From Flavobacterium notoginsengisoli (GTDB taxonomy: Bacteria; Bacteroidota; Bacteroidia; Flavobacteriales; Flavobacteriaceae): 64,000 bases of DNA. Positions 7,507 through 17,286 of the stretch are shown piece after piece. Location of the stretch: positions 372,001 to 436,000 of the forward strand of contig NZ_JACHLB010000005.1 of assembly GCF_014207905.1 (NCBI RefSeq), given 5' to 3'. A program made the position numbers and the translations under genes. Every line of letters starts with the position of its first letter. Position 1 is the stretch's first letter. Below the pieces are notes generated by a model. It saw only the letters and a list, made by a program, of their open reading frames with translations, ran no database searches and was not told the DNA's origin.

Positions 7507-10053
7507 TTATTGATTAGTCGGCTCTTCAGCTTTGTGAATTTCTACAGACAATTCTTGTGAGTCATCTTTTAAATCCATCATGATTTCATCGCCAGAATGA
7601 ATTTTTGAAGTGATGATTTCTTCAGCTAATAAATCTTCAACATATTTTTGGATTGCTCTTTTCAGAGGTCTTGCACCAAACTGTTTGTCGAAACCTTTTT
7701 CAGCAATAAAAGCTTTTGCTTTTTCAGTCAAGCTTAATTTGTAACCTAATTCAGCAATACGAGAATAAAGTTTTTTCAATTCGATTTCGATAATCAAATC
7801 AATATCAGCTTTTTCTAGTGCGTTAAACACGATTACATCATCAATTCTGTTTAAGAATTCAGGAGCAAAAGTTTTCTTCAAAGCATTTTCGATAATGCTT
7901 TTTGAGTTTTCATCAGCTTGAGCAGTTCTTGCTGCTGTACCGAATCCAACGCCTTGTCCAAAATCTTTTAATTGACGCGCTCCAACATTAGAAGTCATAA
8001 TGATGATAGTATTTTTAAAGTCAATTTTACGACCTAAACTATCAGTCAAATATCCGTCATCTAAAACTTGAAGCATCATGTTGAATACATCTGGATGCGC
8101 TTTTTCAATCTCATCTAAAAGAACCACACAGTATGGTTTTCTACGAACTTTTTCAGTCAATTGACCACCTTCTTCGTAACCAACATATCCTGGAGGCGCT
8201 CCAACTAGACGAGAGATCGCAAATTTCTCCATGTATTCGCTCATATCGATACGAACTAAAGCATCTTCAGAATCAAATAATTCTTTTGCTAATACTTTTG
8301 CTAATTGCGTTTTACCAACACCAGTCTGACCTAAGAAAATGAACGAACCAATTGGTTTATTCGGATCTTTAAGTCCAGCTCTGTTACGTTGAATAGAACG
8401 AGCGATTTTTAAAACAGCTTCATTTTGACCAATTACTTTGTTTTGAATTAATTCTGGTAATTGAGCCAATTTGTTGCTTTCTGTTTGCGCAATTCTATTT
8501 ACAGGAATTCCAGTCATCATTGAAACAACATCTGCAACATTGTCTTCAGTAACTAAAATTCTATTGTTTTTAGAATCTTCTTCCCATTGTTCTTGAGCAA
8601 CAGCTAAATCTTTTTCGATGCGTTTTTCGTCATCGCGAAGTTTGGCAGCTTCTTCATATTTTTGTTTTTTAACAACCATATTTTTAAGCTCGCGAACTTC
8701 TTCCAATTGACGCTCTAAATCTAAAATTTGTTTAGGAACATCAATATTGGTAATGTGTACTCGAGATCCAGCTTCGTCAAGAGCATCAATAGCCTTGTCT
8801 GGTAAGAAACGCTCAGACATATAACGATCTGTAAGTTTAACACAAGCTTCAATCGCCTCAGGTGTATAAGTTACATTGTGGTGATCCTCGTATTTGTCTT
8901 TTACATTATTCAAGATTGCAATTGTTTCTTCAACAGAAGTTGGTTCAACAATTACTTTTTGAAAACGTCTTTCTAATGCGCCATCTTTCTCAATATATTG
9001 TCTGTATTCGTCAAGAGTTGTAGCACCGATACATTGGATTTCGCCTCTTGCTAAAGCAGGTTTGAACATATTTGAAGCGTCAAGAGATCCTGTAGCGCCA
9101 CCAGCGCCAACAATCGTATGGATTTCATCAATGAAAAGAATGATATCGTCGTTTTTCTCTAGCTCGTTCATCACGGCTTTCATTCTTTCTTCAAATTGTC
9201 CTCTGTATTTTGTTCCAGCAACTAAACTTGCTAAATCAAGAGTTACAACACGTTTGTTGAAAAGAATACGAGATACTTTCTTTTGAATGATGCGTAAAGC
9301 TAGTCCTTCTGCAATAGCAGATTTACCAACTCCAGGTTCTCCAATAAGAAGCGGATTGTTCTTTTTTCTTCTACTTAAAATTTGAGAAACACGTTCAATT
9401 TCTTTTTCGCGTCCTACAACAGGGTCAAGTTTTCCCTCTTCCGCCATTTCTGTTAAATCTCTCCCAAAATTATCTAAAACTGGAGTTTTAGATTTTTTGT
9501 TTGACTTATTGGCGGGATTATTAAAACTGCTTTCTTTTAGACTGTCATCTTGTCCTGAATCATCATTGTATGATTCGTTTCTTGGCAAGTTTTCTAAGAA
9601 TTCTTCTTCGTTCGGAGTCATATTTAAATACTGTTCTTTAGCTATGTCATAATCTATTTTAAGTTTATTCAATAGCTTGGTTGTTGGATCGTTTTCGTTT
9701 CGTAAGATGCATAATAGCAAGTGAGCGGTGCTAATTGATGAGCTTTGAAATACTTTAGCTTCTAGAAAAGTGGTCTTCAGGGCTCTTTCGGCCTGTCGGG
9801 TAAGGTGAAGATTTTTCTTTTCTGCATTTACTTCAACGCTTAGATTAGCTGGACTCAGTATTTCTACTTTCCTGCGTAAATGATCTAAATCGACTGCTAG
9901 GTTATTAAGTATATGAATAGCTTTTCCGTTACCATCTCTTAAAATGCCCAGCATAAGATGTTCGGTACCAATAAAGTCGTGGCCCAAACGAAGAGCCTCT
10001 TCTTTACTGTACGTAATAACATCTTTTACTCTTGGTGAAAAATTATCATCCAT
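7507..10053 (-). CDS. clpC: ATP-dependent Clp protease ATP-binding subunit ClpC
   Basis: This 848-aa Hsp100 protein has the full ClpC plan: double Clp_N repeat (about 1-150), a Ser/Asn-rich linker, first AAA+ module with Walker A GEPGVGKS and Walker B LFIDEIHT, a UVR-type coiled segment (KQKYEEAAKLRDDEKRIEKD), and a second AAA+ module with GQTGVGKT and VVLLDEIEKAH. The UVR segment separates ClpC from ClpB. It unfolds proteins for ClpP and with adaptors acts in stress protein quality control. It is divergent from gyrA. A weak promoter (TTG, 20 nt, TAAATTTA, one mismatch) lies upstream. Confidence 0.95.
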   Translation of the reverse strand: MDDNFSPRVKDVITYSKEEALRLGHDFIGTEHLMLGILRDGNGKAIHILNNLAVDLDHLRRKVEILSPANLSVEVNAEKKNLHLTRQAERALKTTFLEAKVFQSSSISTAHLLLCILRNENDPTTKLLNKLKIDYDIAKEQYLNMTPNEEEFLENLPRNESYNDDSGQDDSLKESSFNNPANKSNKKSKTPVLDNFGRDLTEMAEEGKLDPVVGREKEIERVSQILSRRKKNNPLLIGEPGVGKSAIAEGLALRIIQKKVSRILFNKRVVTLDLASLVAGTKYRGQFEERMKAVMNELEKNDDIILFIDEIHTIVGAGGATGSLDASNMFKPALARGEIQCIGATTLDEYRQYIEKDGALERRFQKVIVEPTSVEETIAILNNVKDKYEDHHNVTYTPEAIEACVKLTDRYMSERFLPDKAIDALDEAGSRVHITNIDVPKQILDLERQLEEVRELKNMVVKKQKYEEAAKLRDDEKRIEKDLAVAQEQWEEDSKNNRILVTEDNVADVVSMMTGIPVNRIAQTESNKLAQLPELIQNKVIGQNEAVLKIARSIQRNRAGLKDPNKPIGSFIFLGQTGVGKTQLAKVLAKELFDSEDALVRIDMSEYMEKFAISRLVGAPPGYVGYEEGGQLTEKVRRKPYCVVLLDEIEKAHPDVFNMMLQVLDDGYLTDSLGRKIDFKNTIIIMTSNVGARQLKDFGQGVGFGTAARTAQADENSKSIIENALKKTFAPEFLNRIDDVIVFNALEKADIDLIIEIELKKLYSRIAELGYKLSLTEKAKAFIAEKGFDKQFGARPLKRAIQKYVEDLLAEEIITSKIHSGDEIMMDLKDDSQELSVEIHKAEEPTNQ

Positions 10054-10310
10054 AATATATAATTGGTATTGTAAATTTAGTGAATTACTGATTTAAAAAC
10101 AAAAACCGTACCTTTCGAGAATGCCTGTCAGCTAATAGACGAAAAAAAAGGCAATAAAAGCGTTAAAAAACGCTTAATTTATTAACTAAAAGCCAAAATA
10201 AAGTTGTTAATAAATCATTGAAATTAGTGTAGGTAAATAGCTGAAAAAATTTCAAAAAAACGTATCTTGGCACGCTTTGAAACTATTATAATTATTTAAT
10301 ATAACAACTT
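10054..10310. other. Divergent clpC-gyrA intergenic region
   Basis: Contains near-matches only to promoter boxes: TAAATTTA for clpC and TATCTTGG (10263-10270) for gyrA. There is also a small palindrome, AAGCGTT-4 nt-AACGCTT, at 10158-10175, of unknown use. Confidence 0.4.
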
Positions 10311-12956
10311 ATGTCTGAAGGAGAAAAGTTAATTCCTATTAACATAGAAGAAGAAATGAAGTCAGCTTACATCGATTATTCGATGTCGGTAATTGTATCA
10401 AGAGCGCTTCCTGATGTTAGAGATGGCTTGAAACCAGTGCATCGAAGAGTTCTTTATGGAATGTATGATTTAGGTGTAACTTCAAGATCTGCCCATAAAA
10501 AATCTGCGAGAATTGTAGGGGAGGTTCTGGGTAAGTACCACCCGCATGGAGATACTTCTGTGTATGACGCAATGGTACGTATGGCTCAGGAATGGAGTAT
10601 GCGATATTTATTGGTTGACGGTCAGGGTAACTTTGGTTCTGTTGATGGTGACAGTCCTGCAGCAATGCGTTATACTGAGGCTAGAATGCGCAAAATTTCT
10701 GAGGAAATTATGGCAGATATCGAAAAAGAAACGGTTGATTTTCAATTGAACTTTGACGATACATTATATGAACCAAAAGTAATGCCTACAAAAGTTCCTA
10801 CTTTGTTAGTAAACGGAGCGACTGGTATTGCAGTTGGTATGGCAACCAATATGCCACCACACAATTTAACTGAAGTTATCAATGGTACATTAGCGTACTT
10901 AGATAATAATGATATTGAAGTAGATGAATTAATGACTCATATTAAAGCGCCAGATTTTCCAACTGGTGGTGTAATATATGGGTACGAAGGAGTTCGTGAA
11001 GCTTTTAAAACTGGTAGAGGACGTATTGTAATGCGTGCAAAAGTTGGTTTTGAAGAAGTTGACGGAAGAGAATGCATCATTGTTACTGAAATTCCATATC
11101 AGGTTAACAAGGCCGAAATGATCAAACGTACGGCTGACTTAGTTAACGAGAAAAAAATCGAAGGTATCGCGAACATTCGTGACGAGTCGGATAGAAGCGG
11201 TATGCGTATCGTGTATATCTTGAAACGTGATGCTACGCCAAACGTAGTTTTAAATACCTTATATAAGTATACTCAATTACAATCTTCTTTTAGTGTAAAT
11301 AATATTGTATTAGTAAAAGGACGCCCTCAATTATTGAATCTGAAAGATATGATTCACTATTTCATTGAGCACCGTCATGATGTTGTAGTTAGAAGAACAC
11401 AATTCGAATTGCGTAAAGCGGAAGAAAGAGCGCATATTTTAGAAGGATTAATCATTGCTTCTGACAATATCGATGAAGTAATTGCGTTAATTAGAGGTTC
11501 TAAAAACACAGATGAAGCAAGAGAAAAATTAATCGAAAGATTTAAACTTTCTGATATTCAAGCTCGTGCAATTGTTGAGATGCGTTTACGTCAGTTAACA
11601 GGTCTGGAACAAGATAAATTAAGAGCTGAGTTTGACGAATTAATGAAATTAATCGAGCATTTAAAAGCTTTATTAGCAGATGTTAATTTAAGAATCGATT
11701 TGATTAAAGAAGAGCTTACAGAAATTCGTGATAAATATGGTGACGAACGTCGTTCTCAAATCGAATATTCTGGTGGTGATGTAAGTATTGAAGATTTAAT
11801 TGCTGATGAAAGCGTAGTAATTACAATTTCTCACGCAGGTTACATCAAGCGTACAAACTTATCTGAATATAAAACTCAAAATAGAGGTGGAGTTGGACAG
11901 AAGAGTGCAGGAACAAGAGATCAGGATTTCTTAGAGCATATGTTCGTTGCAACGAATCACCAATATATGATGTTCTTTACGCAAAAAGGGAAATGTTTCT
12001 GGATGCGTGTTTACGAAATTCCGGAAGGAAGTAAAACTGCAAAAGGTAGAGCAATTCAGAATCTGGTAAACATTGAAAGCGATGATAAAGTAAAAGCTTT
12101 CATTTGTACACAAGACTTAAAAGATAAAGATTATATCAATACACATAACCTTGTAATGGTAACAAAACAAGGTCAGGTTAAGAAAACTTCTTTAGAGAAA
12201 TATTCTAAACCTAGAGCAAATGGTGTGGCTGCTATTACTATTAAGGAAGGTGATGAATTAATCGGAGCGCAATTAACTAACGGAGAAAGCCAAATTATTA
12301 TGGCGGTTAAATCTGGAAAATTAGTTCGTTTTGAGGAGACTAAAACACGTCCGATGGGAAGAACGGCTTCTGGAGTTCGTGGAATTACTTTAAAAGATGA
12401 AACGGATGAAGTAATCGGAATGGTAACTGTTGATAAAAATGATATTGCTGAATCTCAAATTCTAGTAGTAACCGAAAATGGGTACGGAAAACGTACCAAA
12501 TTGGTTGACGAAGATGGAGAAGATGTATATAGAATTACAAACCGTGGAGGTAAAGGTGTTAAAACACTTAATATTACTGAAAAAACAGGTAAGTTGATCT
12601 CTATTAATGCGGTAACTGATGCAGATGATTTAATGATTATTAATAAATCTGGATTAACAATCCGTATGGCGATTGAAGATTTACGTGTTATGGGGCGTGC
12701 AACTCAAGGTGTTAGATTGATTAACCTTAAAGGAAAAGATTCTATCGCTGCTGTTACGACAGTAATGAAAGAAGATGAGCCAGAACAAGTTGTTGATGAA
12801 GATGGTAATGTAATCGAATCTACAATTGAAAGAGTTAAACCAGATATGGAAGTTCTTGAAGATGATGGAACTGTTGAAGAGGAAGATGACTCAGACGATG
12901 AAGAAGTAGAAGAGGAAGATGATGCCGAAGGTGACGACGAAGAATCTGAAGAATAA
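10311..12956 (+). CDS. gyrA: DNA gyrase subunit A
   Basis: An 881-aa type IIA topoisomerase subunit that cuts and rejoins DNA. The catalytic tyrosine is Y121 in AMRYTEAR. The quinolone-binding region reads HPHGDTSVYD, so T82 stands at the E. coli Ser83 position and D86 at Asp87. The C-terminal beta-pinwheel carries the GyrA-box-like NRGGKGV near residue 744 and the related NRGGVGQ near 524, which supports gyrase over topoisomerase IV. The last 45 residues form a very acidic Glu/Asp tail. It is followed 41 nt later by a secreted TPR protein on the same strand. Confidence 0.95.
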   Translation: MSEGEKLIPINIEEEMKSAYIDYSMSVIVSRALPDVRDGLKPVHRRVLYGMYDLGVTSRSAHKKSARIVGEVLGKYHPHGDTSVYDAMVRMAQEWSMRYLLVDGQGNFGSVDGDSPAAMRYTEARMRKISEEIMADIEKETVDFQLNFDDTLYEPKVMPTKVPTLLVNGATGIAVGMATNMPPHNLTEVINGTLAYLDNNDIEVDELMTHIKAPDFPTGGVIYGYEGVREAFKTGRGRIVMRAKVGFEEVDGRECIIVTEIPYQVNKAEMIKRTADLVNEKKIEGIANIRDESDRSGMRIVYILKRDATPNVVLNTLYKYTQLQSSFSVNNIVLVKGRPQLLNLKDMIHYFIEHRHDVVVRRTQFELRKAEERAHILEGLIIASDNIDEVIALIRGSKNTDEAREKLIERFKLSDIQARAIVEMRLRQLTGLEQDKLRAEFDELMKLIEHLKALLADVNLRIDLIKEELTEIRDKYGDERRSQIEYSGGDVSIEDLIADESVVITISHAGYIKRTNLSEYKTQNRGGVGQKSAGTRDQDFLEHMFVATNHQYMMFFTQKGKCFWMRVYEIPEGSKTAKGRAIQNLVNIESDDKVKAFICTQDLKDKDYINTHNLVMVTKQGQVKKTSLEKYSKPRANGVAAITIKEGDELIGAQLTNGESQIIMAVKSGKLVRFEETKTRPMGRTASGVRGITLKDETDEVIGMVTVDKNDIAESQILVVTENGYGKRTKLVDEDGEDVYRITNRGGKGVKTLNITEKTGKLISINAVTDADDLMIINKSGLTIRMAIEDLRVMGRATQGVRLINLKGKDSIAAVTTVMKEDEPEQVVDEDGNVIESTIERVKPDMEVLEDDGTVEEEDDSDDEEVEEEDDAEGDDEESEE

Positions 12957-12997
12957 AACTAAATTAGAATAAAAATTAAATACAAATAAATATCATT

Positions 12998-14269
12998 ATG
13001 AAAAGTAAATATGTAATACTTGCTTCTGCATTATTGATCTCTGTTGCTTCTTTTGCACAAAAAGATCAAATTAAAAGTGCTGAAAAAGCTTTAAAAAGTG
13101 GAGATGCTCAAGGAGCAATCACAATTTTGACGGGAGCAGAAAGCGTTGTTGCTAATGCTAAAGATACTGAGCAGGCACAATTCTATTTTGTAAAAGGAAA
13201 TGCTTATTTAGATCTTGCAAACAAAAAGGTAGATGAAAGTAAAAATTTATCTTTGGCAGCTGAAAGTTACAAGAAGTTAATCGAAGTTGAAAAAGCATCA
13301 GGAAAACAAAAATATTCTACAGATGCAGCTACTTCTATTACTAACATTAAAGGATTGTTGATTAATTCTGCAATTGCTGATACACAAGCTAACAAGCATA
13401 AAGAAGGTGCAAAAAAATTGTACGATGCTTATGAATTAGACAAAAAGGATACAATCAACTTGTATTATGCTGCTTCTACAGCTGTAAATTCTCAAGATTT
13501 TGATCTTGCTTTACCAATGTATGAGGAGTTGAAAAAGTTAAATTATTCTGGAAAAGGTACTTTGTTTCTTGCTACTAATAAAGCAAGCGGAAATGAAGAT
13601 AACTTTAGCAGTGCAAAAGATAGAGATTTAGCGGTTAAGTTAGGTACTCACGAAAAACCTAAAACAGAAGCTATTCCTTCTAAAAGAGGTGAAATCTACA
13701 AAAATTTAGCTTTGATTTTAGTACAAAAAGGACGTACAGAAGAAGCTAAAAAAGCTATTGCTGACGCTAGAAAGACAAATCCAGAAGATACTTCATTAAT
13801 CTTAACTGAAGCTAACTTATACTTAGAATCTAAAGATTATGACACTTACAAAAAATTAGTAGGTGAGGCTTTAGAAAAAGATCCAAACAATGCAGATTTA
13901 GTATTTAATTTAGGTGTAATCAGTGCTGGTGCAAAAAACAATGCTGATGCTGAGAAATATTACTTAAAAGCAATTGAGATCAATCCTAATTATGCAAATG
14001 CTTATCTAAACCTTGCAGCCTTAAAATTAGAAGCAGAGAAACCAATTATCGATGAAATGAATAAATTGGGTACTTCTACAAAAGATATGAAACGTTACGA
14101 TGTTTTAAAAGCGCAAAGAGAAGGTGTTTTTAGAGGTGTAATTCCTTATCTTAAAAAAGCGAACGAATTAGATCCTAAAAACGAAGATGTTGCTAAAACA
14201 TTACTAGGAGTTTACAAAGCTTTAGAAATGACTGCTGAAGCAAAAGCTTTAAAAGCTACAATGAACTAA
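12998..14269 (+). CDS. Secreted tetratricopeptide-repeat protein
   Basis: This 423-aa protein begins with a signal peptide, MKSKYVILASALLISVASFAQ, cleaved near residue 20. The rest is helical TPR repeats, clearest around residues 225-345 (KNLALILVQKGRTEEAKKA; NADLVFNLGVISAGAKNN; NPNYANAYLNLAALKLEAEK). TPR proteins serve as scaffolds, and this one should be periplasmic. The close spacing behind gyrA suggests co-transcription, but no functional link is evident. The real partner is unknown. Confidence 0.8.
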   Translation: MKSKYVILASALLISVASFAQKDQIKSAEKALKSGDAQGAITILTGAESVVANAKDTEQAQFYFVKGNAYLDLANKKVDESKNLSLAAESYKKLIEVEKASGKQKYSTDAATSITNIKGLLINSAIADTQANKHKEGAKKLYDAYELDKKDTINLYYAASTAVNSQDFDLALPMYEELKKLNYSGKGTLFLATNKASGNEDNFSSAKDRDLAVKLGTHEKPKTEAIPSKRGEIYKNLALILVQKGRTEEAKKAIADARKTNPEDTSLILTEANLYLESKDYDTYKKLVGEALEKDPNNADLVFNLGVISAGAKNNADAEKYYLKAIEINPNYANAYLNLAALKLEAEKPIIDEMNKLGTSTKDMKRYDVLKAQREGVFRGVIPYLKKANELDPKNEDVAKTLLGVYKALEMTAEAKALKATMN

Positions 14270-14287
14270 TCTTTAGTAAATAAATTA

Positions 14288-14325
14288 TAAAAAAACCATC
14301 CCGTTTTTACGGGATGGTTTTTTTA
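14288..14325. terminator. Bidirectional terminator
   Basis: Eleven-bp stem AACCATCCCGT/ACGGGATGGTT with TTTT loop, A tract before and seven T after. It ends the gyrA-TPR unit and can also serve the convergent osmC gene. Confidence 0.92.
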
Positions 14326-14341
14326 TGCTTGTATCAGAAAT

Positions 14342-14758
14342 TTAAAGTAAGGTTGCTGATAAAGTAATAGTCGTATTTAATAATTTGGAAATCGGACAGA
14401 TTTCTTTTGCTTTTGCAGCTGTTTTTTCAAATTCTTCTGCTGAAATCGAAGGTACTTTTCCTTTTAAGTCCAAATGGATTAAAGTGATAGTTCCGTCTTC
14501 AAAAGTTACTGTCGCTTCTGTGGTTAAATCATCTGCTGTAAAACCTCCTTCATTCAATAAGAAACTTAATTGCATTGTAAAACAGCCTGAATGAGCTGCA
14601 GCAACCAATTCTTCTGGATTTGTCCCAACTCCATCAGCAAATCTTGTTTTAAAAGATAGTTGTGCATTATCTAGAGTTGTACTTTGTGTGCTTATTGTTC
14701 CGGTTCCTTCCATACCGGTTCCTTTCCAGTTGGCGTGTGCTTTTCTTGTAAATTTCAT
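14342..14758 (-). CDS. osmC: OsmC family peroxiredoxin
   Basis: This 138-aa protein has the OsmC/Ohr fold. The two redox cysteines are C59 (AAAHSGCFTMQLSFLL) and C121 (AKEICPISKLL). The opening KAHANWKGTGMEGTGTIST is typical of the OsmC branch. It reduces organic hydroperoxides in the cytoplasm, with a dihydrolipoyl protein or thiol as the usual donor. The gene stands alone, convergent with the TPR gene. Confidence 0.9.
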   Translation of the reverse strand: MKFTRKAHANWKGTGMEGTGTISTQSTTLDNAQLSFKTRFADGVGTNPEELVAAAHSGCFTMQLSFLLNEGGFTADDLTTEATVTFEDGTITLIHLDLKGKVPSISAEEFEKTAAKAKEICPISKLLNTTITLSATLL

Positions 14759-14899
14759 GTTCTTTTTATTTAAAAATTAATAGTAAATGTTATTTGTTTG
14801 ATTGCCAAATAATAGTGGTAACTCAAATATAATCAATATTTTGCAGAATAGTTTTACGAAATTTAATGAGAATGTTAAGTTTTAGATTTATCGTGTTGA

Positions 14900-15000
14900 T
14901 TTAAACGAAAAGATACAAAGGTTTTAAGTAAAGCTTTGTGAACTTATGTTTTTAAACAATCCATAAATGAAAATAAACCTTTGCGGACTTTGCGTTAAAA
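14900..15000. repeat. CGCAAAG-type intergenic repeat, degenerate copy
   Basis: The right end reads CCTTTGCGGACTTTGCGTTAAAA and the left part contains ACAAAGG and AGCTTTGTGAACTT. It belongs to the same style of repeat as those at 34497, 38295 and 40577, with eroded inverted ends. Confidence 0.6.
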
Positions 15001-15007
15001 AATAAGC

Positions 15008-15048
15008 ACAAAAAAAGGTGCAATGAAACTCATTACACCTTTTTATTT
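15008..15048. terminator. Terminator after DUF349 gene
   Basis: Stem AAAAAGGTG/CACCTTTTT with an inner AATG/CATT pairing and A and T tracts on both sides. It lies 20 nt past the stop codon of the DUF349 gene and can act in both directions. Confidence 0.85.
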
Positions 15049-15066
15049 TTTATAAAACTCTTAAGT

Positions 15067-17046
15067 CTATTCCTGACCTAAGTTTCTTAATTGTTTCAAT
15101 TTGTCTTTCCAAACTTCAAGACTTTCTTTATGAATAGCGATGTTTTTACGAACCTCAGTCACAATAGAATTCTCTTTTTTGGCATTTTTAGTATTGGTAA
15201 AGAATTGAATGTTGTTTTCTAATTGGAAAATTTCATTTTGAACTTCTTCAATTTTACGCATAATAAAGATTTTTTCATTGTCTAATTTACGCGTGTCATT
15301 ACTGTCAGATAGAGAATCAATACGATTTGCAAAACGCATCATTTCAGATTCTTTTTTACTTAAGCTTAGTTTTTCAAAAAGGGCATCCAAAATTTTATTG
15401 AATTTGCCTTCAATATGTCTTCTTGAAAAAGGAACTTTTCCGAATCCTTTCCAAGTTTCAATATGGGCTTTTATAGCATCTAAATCTGTTTTGTGATCTC
15501 CTGTTAACTGGAAAGCTCTAAGAGTATCTAGATATGCTTTTTTATTGTCAAAAGCGGCAACTTCTTCACCGTTTTCTTCCGATTTGTGCTCTTTTAGTTT
15601 ATCAAAATAATGGTTGCAAGCATCTTTAAATTCTTTCCAGATTTTGTCTGAATATTTTTTTGGAACATGACCAATTTGCTTCCATTCTTCCTGAATTTGT
15701 TTCATTATAGGAGTTGTGGCAGTAAAATCAGTGCTTTCTTGCAGCTCTTTTGCTTTTACAACAAGAGCCATTTTTTTATTTAAATTGTCGTTTTGATCTT
15801 TTTTGATGTCTTTATAAAAAGAATTCTTGAAAGCATTAAAATTTCTAACAGCTGTTTTGAAAGCTGCCCAGGTTTCTTCATTTACTTCTGATGGAACTTT
15901 TCCAGCTGCAAAAAACTCATTTCGAAGCGCTTCTACTTTTTCAATTTGTACAAGCCATTGTGAATGAGAATTTACCTTTTCTGTTCCGAGTGCTTCAATT
16001 TTAGAAATAATTTCTTTTTTTGCTTCTAGATTTTGTTGCTCGTTTGCTCTTTGGTTTTCAAATAAAACTTCTCTTTTATCGTGAATTTTTTTAGTTAGCT
16101 CGCTAAATTTATTCCAGATAACATCACGATGTTCTTTAGAAACTGGTCCGATTTCTTCTTTCCAAATTCTGTGAAGATCCTGTAATTCGCGGAAAGATTT
16201 ATTTACATCCGCATCGTTTACTAATTCTTCAACACGAGCGATGATTTTTTGTTTTAATTCAAGGTTGTGTTTAAAATCTAAATCTCTAGCTTCACGATCT
16301 AAGTGTAGATAATCATAGAAATTTTCAACATGAAAATGATAGTTGTTCCAAACGTGATTGTATTTGTCTTTTGGAATCGCACCAGCATTTTTCCATCTTT
16401 CTCTTAATTCATTAAAATGCTTAAGTGTATCTTTTATGTTTTCTTGCGGATTGATTAACTCTTTTAATTCTTCAACAATTGCTAAACGATTTTCTAAGTT
16501 TGATTTTAGATTGGTTTGAAGGTGTTTAAAATGAGCGTTTCTCTTATCTCTGAAAATATTATAATATTCATCAAACTTTAATTTCAAAGGTAAATGATAT
16601 TCAAACTCTTCGTTTGGATCAGGGTTAGAAGCAAGAAATTCTTCTTTTTTCTCCTCTAGAAGATGGTGATATTGTAATAAAAATGCCTTTTTGATTTCTT
16701 CAATATGATCTTTTACAGACATTACTTTGTCTATATTAACCAACTTTTTAAGTTCATCAACAAGCGCATCTAAAGAAAAAGTGTTATAATCTTGCATAGG
16801 AATATCATGACGTTCTTTTAGAGATTCGTCTTCGCTTTCCGCTGCATTTGAATTTGTGATTACATCTAAAGCTTCCTGATGATTGTTTGCATCATTTTCT
16901 ACTTCATTTTCAATTTCTGGAACTGATTTCTCAATTGGAGCCTCAGCCTCAGATATTTTTATTGCATCATTTGATATAGAATCGTTTAACTCGATTCCAG
17001 ATTTTCCGTCTGCTTCTTGCAGGTTATCATTCTTTTCTTCTAACAT
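15067..17046 (-). CDS. DUF349 domain-containing protein
   Basis: About 659 aa counted from the ATG at 17046 (MLEEKNDNL); 11 further in-frame codons lie upstream but are an unlikely start. An acidic N-terminal stretch of about 80 residues is followed by five DUF349 helical repeats with the pattern W-K-x-x-G-x-V-P...W-x-x-F (RWKNAGAIP, EWKQIGHVP, TWKGFGKVP and others). It is highly charged, coiled-coil rich and has no signal peptide, so it is cytoplasmic. The family is universal in Bacteroidota, but its biochemical role is not known to me. Confidence 0.82.
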   Translation of the reverse strand: MLEEKNDNLQEADGKSGIELNDSISNDAIKISEAEAPIEKSVPEIENEVENDANNHQEALDVITNSNAAESEDESLKERHDIPMQDYNTFSLDALVDELKKLVNIDKVMSVKDHIEEIKKAFLLQYHHLLEEKKEEFLASNPDPNEEFEYHLPLKLKFDEYYNIFRDKRNAHFKHLQTNLKSNLENRLAIVEELKELINPQENIKDTLKHFNELRERWKNAGAIPKDKYNHVWNNYHFHVENFYDYLHLDREARDLDFKHNLELKQKIIARVEELVNDADVNKSFRELQDLHRIWKEEIGPVSKEHRDVIWNKFSELTKKIHDKREVLFENQRANEQQNLEAKKEIISKIEALGTEKVNSHSQWLVQIEKVEALRNEFFAAGKVPSEVNEETWAAFKTAVRNFNAFKNSFYKDIKKDQNDNLNKKMALVVKAKELQESTDFTATTPIMKQIQEEWKQIGHVPKKYSDKIWKEFKDACNHYFDKLKEHKSEENGEEVAAFDNKKAYLDTLRAFQLTGDHKTDLDAIKAHIETWKGFGKVPFSRRHIEGKFNKILDALFEKLSLSKKESEMMRFANRIDSLSDSNDTRKLDNEKIFIMRKIEEVQNEIFQLENNIQFFTNTKNAKKENSIVTEVRKNIAIHKESLEVWKDKLKQLRNLGQE

Positions 17047-17286
17047 CTTAAAAATGTATAAGGTTTTTATTTTAAACAATGCGAAAGATAGTAAAGGTGT
17101 TTCTAACTACAAAATAAATCGCTTGTTTATGCGCTATTTTGCCATGAAATTCCTATTCTTTGCGCTAATTATATAATGTGTTGAAATAGTTTTGTTATAA
17201 TGTTTAAAGTATCTGTAAATTCATAATAGCTGGATTTTTTTAGAATTTACTTCTATAAATTCAATTTAGTAAAGAACTATTTATTT

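Noticed and set aside
10263..10280. TTGGCAC upstream of gyrA as a sigma-54 promoter
   Set aside because: The second element TTGC is missing at the right distance; the stretch fits a one-mismatch TAnnTTTG box better.
10551..10569. Thr at the GyrA position of E. coli Ser83 as a quinolone-resistance mutation
   Set aside because: Thr is a natural residue at this place in several bacteria; no resistance can be inferred from it.
16883..17176. A 97-codon plus-strand frame at the start of the DUF349 gene
   Set aside because: Mostly antisense to the DUF349 coding sequence, with no promoter and no domain.
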